From positions 1-22,063 of the forward strand of contig DASXXM010000566.1 of NCBI GenBank assembly GCA_036503065.1: 22,063 nucleotides of DNA, in the 5' to 3' direction. Below the pieces are notes generated by a model that saw nothing but the letters and a program-made list of their open reading frames with translations, was not told where the DNA came from and made no database searches. Both the position numbers and the translations under genes were made by a program. Shown here piece after piece: positions 1 through 7,118 of this stretch. This DNA is from DATEPR01 sp036503065. Its GTDB lineage: Bacteria > Actinomycetota > Actinomycetes > Mycobacteriales > Pseudonocardiaceae. Each line of letters starts with the position of its first letter. The stretch's first letter is position 1.

Positions 1-56
1 GGCGACTCGGCGACCCGGCCGCCGCGCCCGCAGGCCAGCACCAACGCTCCCACCAT
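1..56 (-). CDS. Possible 5' end of a divergent gene, truncated by the window edge
   Basis: On the minus strand an ATG at 56-54 opens a frame with no stop to the window edge, reading MVGALVLACGRGGRVAES. The first residues are hydrophobic, as in a signal peptide or membrane segment, but 18 codons are too few to identify a family. An AGGAG on the minus strand (complement of 60-64) lies only 3 nt from the ATG, a tight spacing; the next codon, GTG, would be spaced better. The gene would be divergent from purA. It may equally be chance, since open frames are common in such G+C-rich DNA. Confidence 0.3.
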   Translation of the reverse strand, partial: MVGALVLACGRGGRVAES

Positions 57-117
57 GAACTCCTGGTCTACTCTCGTCTCTCGGCACCAGCGTCGATCGA
101 TCCCCCAGGAGTTTCAC

Positions 118-1407
118 ATGCCTGCCATCGTGGTCATCGGCGCCCAGTGGGGTGACGAGGGTAAGGGCAAGGCCACCGACCTGCTCGGCGGGCGGCTCCA
201 GTGGGTCGTGCGCTATCAGGGCGGCAACAACGCCGGCCACACCGTCGTCCTGCCCGACGGCCAGAGCTACGCGTTGCACCTGATCCCGTCCGGCATCCTC
301 ACACCGGGTGTGACCAACGTCATCGGCAACGGTGTGGTGGTCGATCCCGGTGCCCTGCTGAAGGAACTGAGCGAGCTCGAGTCGCGGGACGTGGACACCC
401 GCGGCCTGCTGATCTCGGCCGACGCGCATTTGATCATGCCGTACCACGTGGCCATCGACAAGGTCACCGAGCGCTACCTGGGCAAGGCGAAGATCGGCAC
501 GACCGGGCGCGGCATCGGGCCGTGCTACCAGGACAAGGTGGCGCGGGTCGGCGTGCGGTTCCAGGACGTCCTGGACGAGAAGATCCTGCGCCAGAAGGTC
601 GAGGCGGCGCTCGACACGAAGAACCAGATCCTGGTCAAGGTATACAACCGCAAGGCGCTGGATCCCGAACAGGTGGTCGACGGGGTGCTGGCGCAGGCGG
701 AGCAGATCGCCGACCGGATCGCGGACACCCGGCTGATGCTCAACCAGGCGCTGGAGCGCGGCGAAACGGTGCTGCTGGAGGGTTCCCAGGGCACGATGCT
801 GGACGTCGACCACGGCACGTATCCGTTCGTCACGTCATCCAACCCGACCGCGGGCGGCGCCTGCGCGGGTGCGGGCATCGGGCCCGGCCGGATCGACGTG
901 GTGCTGGGCATCCTGAAGGCCTACACGACCCGCGTCGGTTCCGGTCCGTTCCCGACCGAGCTGAACGACGAGATGGGCGAGCGGCTGCGCAAGACCGGCG
1001 GCGAGTTCGGCGTGACGACGGGTCGGTCCCGGCGCACCGGCTGGTTCGACGCGGTCATCGCGCGCTACGCCAGCCGCGTCAACGGCATCACCGACTACTT
1101 CCTGACCAAGCTGGACGTGCTGTCCGGCCTCGACCAGGTCCCGATCTGCGTCGCCTACGAGGTCGACGGCTTCCGGGTGGACGACATGCCGATGACCCAG
1201 ACCGACCTGCACCACGCCACGCCGATCTACGAGCTGCTGCCGGGCTGGTTCGAGGACATCAGCACGTGCCGCACGTTCGACGAGCTGCCGGCCGCCGCCC
1301 GGTCCTACGTGGACCGCCTCGAAGAGCTGGCGGGTGCGCCGATCTCGGTGATCGGTGTCGGGCCCGGCCGTGAGCAGACCATCGTCCGCCGGGATCCGCT
1401 CGGGTAA
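118..1407 (+). CDS. purA: Adenylosuccinate synthetase PurA
   Basis: PurA makes adenylosuccinate from IMP, aspartate and GTP, the first committed step from IMP to AMP in the cytoplasm. The 429-residue product has the usual length. It begins with the family glycine loop GDEGKGK (residues 12-18, including the catalytic Asp13), followed by GGNNAGHT, GTTGRGIGP, the GSQGTMLD segment, SSNPTAGG and TTGRSRRTGW. The start at 118 is chosen because AGGAG at 107-111 lies 6 nt upstream and because family members begin MPAIVVIGAQWGDEG. An in-frame ATG at 55 would add 21 residues with no family character. PurB, which acts next on the product, is encoded later in the window. Assignment is secure from motifs. 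Confidence 0.98.
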   Translation: MPAIVVIGAQWGDEGKGKATDLLGGRLQWVVRYQGGNNAGHTVVLPDGQSYALHLIPSGILTPGVTNVIGNGVVVDPGALLKELSELESRDVDTRGLLISADAHLIMPYHVAIDKVTERYLGKAKIGTTGRGIGPCYQDKVARVGVRFQDVLDEKILRQKVEAALDTKNQILVKVYNRKALDPEQVVDGVLAQAEQIADRIADTRLMLNQALERGETVLLEGSQGTMLDVDHGTYPFVTSSNPTAGGACAGAGIGPGRIDVVLGILKAYTTRVGSGPFPTELNDEMGERLRKTGGEFGVTTGRSRRTGWFDAVIARYASRVNGITDYFLTKLDVLSGLDQVPICVAYEVDGFRVDDMPMTQTDLHHATPIYELLPGWFEDISTCRTFDELPAAARSYVDRLEELAGAPISVIGVGPGREQTIVRRDPLG

Positions 1408-1419
1408 TTGATTCTATCG

Positions 1420-1454
1420 GCGACGGAATTGTTTCCATCCGTCGCAGACGGATG
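1420..1454 (+). terminator. Two mutually exclusive hairpins downstream of purA
   Basis: Three complementary arms follow the purA stop by 12 nt. GCGACGGA (1420-1427) pairs with TCCGTCGC (1438-1445) across a 10-nt loop. The middle arm also pairs, as CATCCGTC (1436-1443), with GACGGATG (1447-1454) across a 3-nt loop. Both stems are perfect 8-mers sharing the middle arm, so only one can form. There is no U tract, so this is a U-less terminator-like structure or a conformational switch between purA and the ssu operon. Pairing is seen directly; function is inferred. Confidence 0.5.
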
Positions 1455-1487
1455 CATTTCCATGATTCGGGAACAGATTTTCTTACG

Positions 1488-1517
1488 TTGACCAGGGACT
1501 CCGTGCCTGGTGAGACT
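1488..1517 (+). promoter_or_regulatory. Candidate promoter and operator of the ssu operon
   Basis: TTGACC (1488-1493) and GAGACT (1512-1517) are spaced by 18 bp and resemble -35 and -10 boxes. The -10 lacks the preferred first T. The ATG of ssuC lies 6 nt further on, as in a leaderless transcript. A perfect dyad, ACCAGG (1491-1496) and CCTGGT (1506-1511), fills the interval, where a repressor would block RNA polymerase. In RNA the same dyad would be a 6-bp hairpin covering part of the weak Shine-Dalgarno-like GGTGAG (1509-1514). Confidence 0.45.
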
Positions 1518-1523
1518 CGCCGC

Positions 1524-2348
1524 ATGACGGAACAGTCGGTCCTGGTCGCGGTTGGCGACGAGGTCGCCCCGGTGACCGCGGTACCGCGGCCGCGACGACG
1601 TCGGTTACCCGACCTGCGTCGGTGGCTCAGCCCGATCGTCCTGGTGCTGTTGTGGCAGCTCGCGAGCTCGACCGGGGTGCTGCCGCCGAGCAAACTGTCC
1701 GCGCCGTGGACGATTCTGGGCACGGCGCGGTCGCTCATCGCGGATGGTGAACTCGGGGACGCGTTCGTCGTGTCGCTGCGTCGGGTGGCGATCGGGTTCA
1801 CGCTCGGGCTGGTGATCGGTGTTGTCCTCGGCGGCCTCGCCGGGCTGTCCCGCTGGGGCGATGCGCTGGTCGATCCGCCGGTGCAGATGCTGCGGACGTT
1901 GCCGTTCCTCGGGTTGATCCCGCTGTTCATTCTTTGGTTCGGGATCGGTGAGACGCCCAAGATCGCGCTGATCGCGCTGGGGGTGGCGTTTCCGTTGTAC
2001 GTCAACGTGCACGCCGGCATTCGGGATACCGACCGTGGGCTCATGGAAGCCGCTCGGGTGCTCGGTTTCGGGCGTTGGCTGCGGCTGCGGCACGTGGTGT
2101 TGCCGTCGGCCGCGTCGCACACGTTGGTCGGGTTGCGGCTCGGGTTGGCGACCGCGTGGCTTTCGTTGATCGTCGGTGAGCAGATCAACGCCGATTCGGG
2201 TCTCGGTTATCTGATCAACAATGCCCGGGACTTTCTGCGGACCGACATCGTGCTGGTCGGGCTGCTGGTCTACGCGTTGCTCGGGCTGACCACGGATGCC
2301 ATTGTCCGGCTGCTGGAACGGTGGGTGCTGCGGTGGCGGACGCCATGA
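1524..2348 (+). CDS. ssuC: Aliphatic sulfonate ABC transporter permease SsuC
   Basis: This is the inner-membrane permease of a binding-protein-dependent importer. It has a cytoplasmic Arg-rich N terminus (around residues 22-33), a first membrane helix near residues 35-53 and several further hydrophobic segments. The EAA-type loop that contacts the ATPase lies near residues 173-195 (EAARVLGFGRWLRLRHVVLP). The 274-aa length suits SsuC/TauC-type permeases. ATG 1524 is chosen over the in-frame ATG 1452 because the extra 24 residues are polar and cover regulatory dyads. The stop overlaps the ssuB start as ATGA, so the genes are translationally coupled. The sulfonate assignment rests on the downstream SsuD-like enzyme; the permease alone could serve taurine, nitrate or bicarbonate. 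Confidence 0.9.
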   Translation: MTEQSVLVAVGDEVAPVTAVPRPRRRRLPDLRRWLSPIVLVLLWQLASSTGVLPPSKLSAPWTILGTARSLIADGELGDAFVVSLRRVAIGFTLGLVIGVVLGGLAGLSRWGDALVDPPVQMLRTLPFLGLIPLFILWFGIGETPKIALIALGVAFPLYVNVHAGIRDTDRGLMEAARVLGFGRWLRLRHVVLPSAASHTLVGLRLGLATAWLSLIVGEQINADSGLGYLINNARDFLRTDIVLVGLLVYALLGLTTDAIVRLLERWVLRWRTP

Positions 2349-3034
2349 CCGTTTCGGTGCGGGGACTCGGGAAGTCGTTCGGCGCGCTGCGGGTGCTCGA
2401 CGGGCTCGACCTGACCATCGCGCCCGGCGAGTTCGTGGCCCTGCTGGGCCGGAGTGGGTCCGGGAAGTCGACCTTGTTGCGGGTGCTTGCCGGGCTGGAT
2501 CGTGACGTGACCGGCGAATTCACCGTGCGCGGCACGGTTTCCGTGGCATTCCAGCAGCCTCGCCTGCTGCCGTGGCGGCGCGTGTGGCGCAATGTCGTGC
2601 TGGGCCTGCCGACCGATGACCCGAAGGGCACCGCCGCGCGGGCGCTGGCCGAGGTGCGGCTGTCGGATCGGTTCGGGGCGTGGCCGAACACGTTGTCCGG
2701 CGGCGAGGCGCAGCGCGTTTCGCTGGCGCGGGCACTGGTGCGGTCGCCGGAGTTGCTGCTGTTGGACGAGCCGTTCGCCGCGTTGGACGCGTTGACCCGC
2801 CTGGCGATGCATCGTCTCGTCGGCCAGCTCTGGGATGTGCACCGGCCCGCGGTGCTGCTGGTGACCCATGACGTGGACGAGGCACTCGGCCTGGCCGACC
2901 GGGTGCTGGTGCTGGAGGCAGGCCGGATCGTAGCCGAACACGTGCCGCCGCCCGCGCGGCCCCGCGCGCCCGTCGACCTGGTCGACCTGCGCACCCGAGT
3001 GCTGTCCGACCTGGGAGTGACCGAGTATGCGTAA
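2345..3034 (+). CDS. ssuB: Aliphatic sulfonate ABC transporter ATPase SsuB
   Basis: The 229-aa product is the cytoplasmic ATPase that powers the SsuC permease. The nucleotide-binding motifs are all present in order: Walker A GRSGSGKST (residues 35-43), a Q-loop near AFQQPRLLPWRR, the ABC signature LSGGEAQR (117-124), Walker B ending LLLLDEP (around 137-143) and the H-loop VTHDVDEA with His175. The sequence QQPRLLPW after the Q-loop is typical of the SsuB/TauB/NrtD group. ATG 2345 overlaps the ssuC stop (ATGA). A GTG at 2321 would lengthen the overlap without adding conserved sequence. The 3' end overlaps the ssuA start by 8 bp. Confidence 0.93.
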   Translation: MTVSVRGLGKSFGALRVLDGLDLTIAPGEFVALLGRSGSGKSTLLRVLAGLDRDVTGEFTVRGTVSVAFQQPRLLPWRRVWRNVVLGLPTDDPKGTAARALAEVRLSDRFGAWPNTLSGGEAQRVSLARALVRSPELLLLDEPFAALDALTRLAMHRLVGQLWDVHRPAVLLVTHDVDEALGLADRVLVLEAGRIVAEHVPPPARPRAPVDLVDLRTRVLSDLGVTEYA

Positions 3035-4085
3035 GCTGTTGATCTTCTTGCTGGCCGCGCTGACGTTGGCCGCCTGCTCGTCCACGCCTGCCGCGTCGAC
3101 CGCCGTCCCGGCGCAGGTCAGCTCGACCGACCTGGCCAAGGTGACCCTGCGGGTGGGTGACCAGAAGGGTGGCTCGCAGGCGCTGCTGACCGCCGCAGGC
3201 CTGGTGCACACGCCGTATCGCATCGAGTGGTCCACGTTCACGTCCGGACCGCCGCTGCTGGAGGCGGCCAACGCGGGCGCGATCGACATCGGCGGGGTCG
3301 GCAACACGCCACCGCTGTTCTCCGCCGCGGCCAACGCGAAGATCGCGGTCGTCGCGGCCACCCAGGGCCCGGTCACCGGCGACACGGTCCTGGTGCCGGC
3401 CAGTTCGCCGATCCACCGCCTCGCCGACCTGCGCGGTAAGACCATCGCGGTGGCCAAGGGCAGTTCGGCACACGGACATCTGTTGCTGGTACTGAAGAAG
3501 GCCGGCCTGACCCCGTCCGACGTCAAGCTCTCCTACCTGCAGCCCGCCGACGCCTATGCCGCGTTCAGCCAGCACCAGGTGGACGCGTGGACGATCTGGG
3601 ACCCGTACACGTCCCAGGCGCTGCAGCAGGCGGGCGCCCGAATCCTGGTCGACGGCACCGGCACGATCAACGGCGCCAAGCCCGGCACGCCGGCCCCGAC
3701 GGACGGCAGCGCGTTGTCCAACGGGTACAGCTTCCAGGTGGCGAGCCGGTCGGCGTTGGCGGACGCCGGCAAGAACTCCGCGATCCAGGATTACGTGATG
3801 CGCCTTGCGAAGGCGTCGGTGTGGGCGGCCGGGCACCTGTCGGCCTGGGCGTCGGTGTGGGCGCAGCAGACCGGGTTGGCGAGCGCGGTGGCGCGGGCGG
3901 CCGTGGTCAACACGACACGACGGCCGGTGCCGCTGAGCCCTTCGTTGATCACGTCGGAACAGGGCCTCGCCGATTCGTTCGTGACCGCGAAGGTGCTGCC
4001 GGCCGAATTCACGTTCGCCGATTTCGTGGACCACCGCTACGACAGCGAGATCAGTGCCTACCTGAAGAACGAGGGCAATTCATGA
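3027..4085 (+). CDS. ssuA: Sulfonate-binding lipoprotein SsuA
   Basis: This is the extracytoplasmic solute-binding subunit of the importer. It starts with a lipoprotein signal (MRKLLIFLLAALTLAAC) with a lipobox and acylated Cys17, so it should be anchored on the outer face of the cytoplasmic membrane. The mature part matches the SsuA/NMT1 fold: a strand reading LRVGDQKG, then NAGAIDIGGVGNTPPLFSAA, LRGKTIAVAKGSSAHGHL and VDAWTIWDPY, the last two being well kept in sulfonate and taurine binders. Length is 352 aa. Its start overlaps the ssuB stop by 8 bp and its stop overlaps the ssuD start (ATGA), so all four genes form one coupled operon. The exact substrate cannot be read from sequence. Confidence 0.92.
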   Translation: MRKLLIFLLAALTLAACSSTPAASTAVPAQVSSTDLAKVTLRVGDQKGGSQALLTAAGLVHTPYRIEWSTFTSGPPLLEAANAGAIDIGGVGNTPPLFSAAANAKIAVVAATQGPVTGDTVLVPASSPIHRLADLRGKTIAVAKGSSAHGHLLLVLKKAGLTPSDVKLSYLQPADAYAAFSQHQVDAWTIWDPYTSQALQQAGARILVDGTGTINGAKPGTPAPTDGSALSNGYSFQVASRSALADAGKNSAIQDYVMRLAKASVWAAGHLSAWASVWAQQTGLASAVARAAVVNTTRRPVPLSPSLITSEQGLADSFVTAKVLPAEFTFADFVDHRYDSEISAYLKNEGNS

Positions 4086-5230
4086 CCGTCACCCTGCACT
4101 GGTTCCTGCCCACCTCGGGCGACGGCCGCACCGTCGTGGAGGTGTTCCACCGCAACCGGGCGGCCGGACCCGCCGCGGGCCGCGCGCCCGACATCGACTA
4201 TCTGGCGCAGGTCGCGCGCACCGCGGAGCAGTTGGGTTTCACCGGCGTGCTCACCCCGACCGGCACCTGGTGCGAGGACGCGTGGCTGACCACGGCGGCG
4301 TTGCTGCGGGAGACCACCCGGCTGAAGTTCCTGGTCGCGTTCCGGCCGGGCGTCATCTCACCGACGCTGGCCGCCCAGATGGCCGCCAGCTATCAGCGCA
4401 TCTCCGGCGGCCGGCTGCTGTTGAACGTGGTCACCGGCGGGGACGCGGTGGAGCAGCGTCGGTTCGGCGACTATCACGACCACGACCAGCGTTATGTCCG
4501 GACGGATGAGTTCCTGACGATCGTGCGGCAGATCTGGACCGGCAAGCCCGTCGACTTCGCAGGCGAGCATCTCCGGGTGGCCGGCGCGACCGTGCTCGCG
4601 CCGCCGGACCCGTTGCCCGCGATCTACTTCGGCGGGTCGTCCCCTGCGGCGCTGCCGGTCGCCGCACGGCGGGCGGACGTGTACCTGACGTGGGGCGAGC
4701 CGCCGGCGGCGGTGGCGGAGAAGATCGGGCGGGTGCGGGAGCTGGCGTCGTCCTTCGGTCGCACCGTTCGGTTCGGCATCCGTCTGCACACGATCACCCG
4801 CGACACGTCGGCGGCGGCCTGGGCGGTGGCCGGCCGGTTCCTTGAGGCGCTGGATCCGGCTCAGGTCGCGGCGGCCCAGGAGCAGCTGCGGGCCAGCGAG
4901 TCGGTGGGGCAGCAGCGAATGGTGGCGTTGCACGACGGTGCGCTGGAGCGGGGGGTGCGGGGGCTGGAGGTGTCGCCGAATCTGTGGGCGGGCATCGGCC
5001 TTGTCCGTGGCGGCGCCGGTACCGCGCTGGTGGGCAGCCATGCGGAGGTGGCGGACCGAATCGAGGAGTACCACGCGATCGGCGTCGAGGAGTTCATCCT
5101 GTCCGGCTACCCGCACGTCGAGGAGGCCTACTGGTTCGGCGAGGGTGTCCGGCCCGAACTCGCCCGCCGGGGCCTGCTCACCCCGACGGCGGCGCCGGTG
5201 CCGCGGCAGCTCGAACCGACCCCGAGCTGA
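4082..5230 (+). CDS. ssuD: FMNH2-dependent alkanesulfonate monooxygenase SsuD
   Basis: SsuD cleaves alkanesulfonates with FMNH2 and O2, releasing sulfite and an aldehyde, and lets cells use sulfonates as a sulfur source. The 382-aa protein aligns by eye with E. coli SsuD almost throughout: HWFLPTSGDG at the start, PTGTWCEDAW with the active-site-region Cys64, LKFLVAFRPG, LYLTWGEPP-like YLTWGEPP, RLHTITRD with Arg234 and His236 (E. coli Arg226 and His228), and LVRGGAGTALVG with Arg309 (E. coli Arg297). It belongs to the luciferase-like flavin monooxygenases. ATG 4082 overlaps the ssuA stop. The flavin reductase SsuE that should supply FMNH2 is not in the window. Confidence 0.96.
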   Translation: MTVTLHWFLPTSGDGRTVVEVFHRNRAAGPAAGRAPDIDYLAQVARTAEQLGFTGVLTPTGTWCEDAWLTTAALLRETTRLKFLVAFRPGVISPTLAAQMAASYQRISGGRLLLNVVTGGDAVEQRRFGDYHDHDQRYVRTDEFLTIVRQIWTGKPVDFAGEHLRVAGATVLAPPDPLPAIYFGGSSPAALPVAARRADVYLTWGEPPAAVAEKIGRVRELASSFGRTVRFGIRLHTITRDTSAAAWAVAGRFLEALDPAQVAAAQEQLRASESVGQQRMVALHDGALERGVRGLEVSPNLWAGIGLVRGGAGTALVGSHAEVADRIEEYHAIGVEEFILSGYPHVEEAYWFGEGVRPELARRGLLTPTAAPVPRQLEPTPS

Positions 5231-5261
5231 CCCGGCTCACCCATCTTGGGAGGTGGTCGCC

Positions 5262-5321
5262 ATGACCTGCGAACCGGGCGAGACCTGGCGCTGGTGCTAC
5301 GCGGACCAACTCATGGTCTGA
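5262..5321 (+). CDS. Putative 19-aa small protein between ssuD and purD
   Basis: A 19-codon frame reads MTCEPGETWRWCYADQLMV. It is preceded by one of the strongest Shine-Dalgarno sequences in the window, GGGAGG (5248-5253), 8 nt before the ATG. Third codon positions are G or C in 17 of 19 codons. It starts 31 nt after the ssuD stop and ends 23 nt before purD. The peptide has no signal sequence or membrane segment. It has two Cys (3 and 12), a WRW triplet and aromatic residues, suggesting a compact metal-binding or partner-binding microprotein rather than a ribosome-stalling leader. I do not recognise a family. It could be the last gene of the ssu operon. Confidence 0.6.
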   Translation: MTCEPGETWRWCYADQLMV

Positions 5322-5330
5322 CGACCGGAC

Positions 5331-5336
5331 TAAGCT
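5331..5336 (+). promoter_or_regulatory. Candidate leaderless -10 box of purD
   Basis: TAAGCT ends 8 nt before the GTG of purD, and no Shine-Dalgarno sequence intervenes. This spacing places the transcription start at or next to the start codon. No convincing -35 is visible, as is common in actinobacteria. Confidence 0.6.
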
Positions 5337-5344
5337 CCTGCGCC

Positions 5345-6610
5345 GTGCGCGTACTGGTGATCGGGTCCGGCGCCCGGGAACACGCCCTCGTCCTCGCCCT
5401 GTCGCAGGACCCCGGGGTGACGGCCCTGGCCTGTGCGCCGGGCAACGCCGGCACCGCGGCGCTGGCCGAACCGCTGCTGGTCGACGGGACCGACCCGGCC
5501 GCCGTTGCCGAGCTGGCCAAGGGTTTCCATGCCGATCTGGTGGTCGTCGGTCCGGAGGGGCCGCTGGTGGCCGGGGTCGCGGACGCCGTGCGCGCGGTCG
5601 GCATTCCGTGCTTCGGGCCGTCGAAGGACGCGGCTCGGATCGAGGGGTCGAAGGCGTTCGCCAAGGACGTGATGCTGGCTGCCGGGGTGCCGACGGCGCA
5701 CAGCGAACTGGTGGACAATCCGGCCAAGCTGGACGTGACGCTGGCCCGGTTCGGGCCGACCTACGTGGTCAAGGACGACGGCCTCGCCGCCGGCAAGGGC
5801 GTCGTCGTCACCACCGATCTCGACGCGGCCCGCGTGCACGCGATGACATTGCTCGACGGCGGCCATCCGGTGCTGCTGGAGCAGTTCCTGGACGGCCCGG
5901 AGGTGTCGCTGTTCTGCGTGCTGGACGGGCGGACCGTGGTCCCGCTGCTGCCGGCCCAGGATTTCAAGCGGGTCGGCGACGGCGACGCGGGGCCCAACAC
6001 CGGCGGTATGGGCGCCTACGCCCCGCTGCCCTGGGCGCCGGACGGCCTGGTCACCGACCTGATCGCGCGGGTCGTCCAGCCGGTCGCCGACGAACTGGCC
6101 GACCGGGGCACGCCGTTCAGCGGACTGCTCTACGCCGGGGTGGTGCTCACCGCGACCGGCCCGCAGGTGATCGAGTTCAACTGCCGGTTCGGCGACCCGG
6201 AGACCGAGTCCGTGCTGGCCCTGCTGGACACCCCGCTGGCCGGCGTGCTGCTGGCCGCGGCGACCGGTCGGCTGGCGGCGGTGCCGCCGTTGCGCTGGCA
6301 CGCGGGCGCCGCCGTGACCGTGGTGATCGCCGCCGATGGCTACCCTGGCCGGCCACGGACGGGTGACGTGATCACCGGCGCGGACGCCGACGGTGTGCTG
6401 CACGCCGGCACCAGGCGGCGCGACGACGGCATCATCGTGTCCGCGGGCGGCCGGGTGCTGGCCGTCGTCGGGCACGGTGCCGACCTGGCCGCCGCGCGGG
6501 CCGACGCCTACCGGCGGGTCGCCGCCGTGCACCTGCCCGGCTCGCACCACCGCACCGACATCGCGGCCCGCGCGGTGGCCGGGGAGATCAGCGTTCCCGC
6601 GCCGGCATGA
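5345..6610 (+). CDS. purD: Phosphoribosylamine-glycine ligase PurD (GAR synthetase)
   Basis: PurD joins 5-phosphoribosylamine and glycine with ATP, the second step of de novo purine synthesis. The 421-aa product opens with RVLVIGSGAREHAL, has the ATP-grasp segments YVVKDDGLAAGKGVVV and VSLFCVLDG, the loop GDGDAGPNTGGMGAYAP, and the signature VIEFNCRFGDPETE. GTG 5345 is chosen because family members begin MRVLVIGSG. The longer open frame upstream reads through the small ORF in another frame and has no family similarity. It appears to be transcribed from its own leaderless promoter rather than from the ssu operon. A perfect hairpin spans the 3' end and stop codon. Confidence 0.98.
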   Translation: MRVLVIGSGAREHALVLALSQDPGVTALACAPGNAGTAALAEPLLVDGTDPAAVAELAKGFHADLVVVGPEGPLVAGVADAVRAVGIPCFGPSKDAARIEGSKAFAKDVMLAAGVPTAHSELVDNPAKLDVTLARFGPTYVVKDDGLAAGKGVVVTTDLDAARVHAMTLLDGGHPVLLEQFLDGPEVSLFCVLDGRTVVPLLPAQDFKRVGDGDAGPNTGGMGAYAPLPWAPDGLVTDLIARVVQPVADELADRGTPFSGLLYAGVVLTATGPQVIEFNCRFGDPETESVLALLDTPLAGVLLAAATGRLAAVPPLRWHAGAAVTVVIAADGYPGRPRTGDVITGADADGVLHAGTRRRDDGIIVSAGGRVLAVVGHGADLAAARADAYRRVAAVHLPGSHHRTDIAARAVAGEISVPAPA

Positions 6611-6620
6611 TCGCGGGAAC
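6593..6620 (+). terminator. Hairpin spanning the purD stop codon
   Basis: GTTCCCGCG (6593-6601) and CGCGGGAAC (6612-6620) form a perfect 9-bp stem with a 10-nt loop that contains the purD TGA (6608-6610). There is no following T run. A stem of this strength exactly at the gene end fits a U-less intrinsic terminator or a 3' stabiliser separating purD from the ESX cassette. Confidence 0.55.
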
Positions 6621-6671
6621 CCAACCCCGATCGGCTGCGTCCAACTCACGTGGTGTTACGGGCATGCTTGG

Positions 6672-6677
6672 TAGCCT
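6672..6677 (+). promoter_or_regulatory. Weak candidate -10 box for the ESX cassette
   Basis: TAGCCT matches TANNNT and lies in the 105-bp gap between the purD hairpin and the PE-like gene. No good -35 is visible, so the call is tentative. Confidence 0.25.
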
Positions 6678-6725
6678 GCTCGAAGGACACGAACGACTAC
6701 GGGACGTACGGGGGTGTTCCGCACC

Positions 6726-7118
6726 ATGGCGACCGACCAGCAGATGCAGCCGTCGAGCCCCGTGTTGAGTGCCGGGGGCATCGGCATCGAACTGAGCAGT
6801 GTGCCGCAGACGCAGAACATCACGGTCAACAAGGACAACGTGCTGCGCGCCGCCAAGATCATCCAGGACGCCCTGGACAACGAGGGCCAGCAGATCCGGT
6901 CCAACCTGCCGATGCTGCGGGTGATCGCACCCGGCGGCGACGTGATCAGCGCGCAGGCCGCGGCCGCGTGGAACGACCGACTGGCCGGCGGCGCCGACTC
7001 CTACTCGGTGCGGGTCGAGCAGTACCTGCAGAGCCTGCAGACGCTGGTCGACAACCTGGTCACGTCCGCACGGCAGTACGGCTACTCCGACCAGCAGATC
7101 GCCGACAGCTTCAGCTGA
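6726..7118 (+). CDS. PE-like ESX (type VII secretion) substrate
   Basis: This 130-aa protein has no signal peptide and is predicted to be mostly helical, with a loop around residues 66-74. Near its C terminus it carries YGYSD (Tyr118 to Asp122), which fits the YxxxD/E export motif of type VII substrates. It is followed by a DUF3558 lipoprotein, a PPE-like protein and EspG, so it is best read as the PE-type partner of the PPE-like protein. The WxG turn of classical ESAT-6 proteins is not present (WND at 82-84). ATG 6726 is preferred, with GGGGG about 12 nt upstream; GTG 6714 is an alternative that adds four residues. The stop overlaps the next start as TGATG. Confidence 0.7.
   Translation: MATDQQMQPSSPVLSAGGIGIELSSVPQTQNITVNKDNVLRAAKIIQDALDNEGQQIRSNLPMLRVIAPGGDVISAQAAAAWNDRLAGGADSYSVRVEQYLQSLQTLVDNLVTSARQYGYSDQQIADSFS

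Noticed and set aside
1462..1491. Nine-codon leader ORF (MIREQIFLR) upstream of ssuC
   Set aside because: No Shine-Dalgarno sequence and no Cys or Met run of the kind seen in sulfur-responsive leader peptides.
1452..1523. Upstream in-frame start giving SsuC 24 extra residues
   Set aside because: The segment covers the dyads and candidate promoter and is not membrane-like; ATG 1524 fits better.
2520..4034. 504-codon minus-strand open frame opposite ssuB and ssuA
   Set aside because: Arg-rich shadow of secure genes with no recognisable motif.
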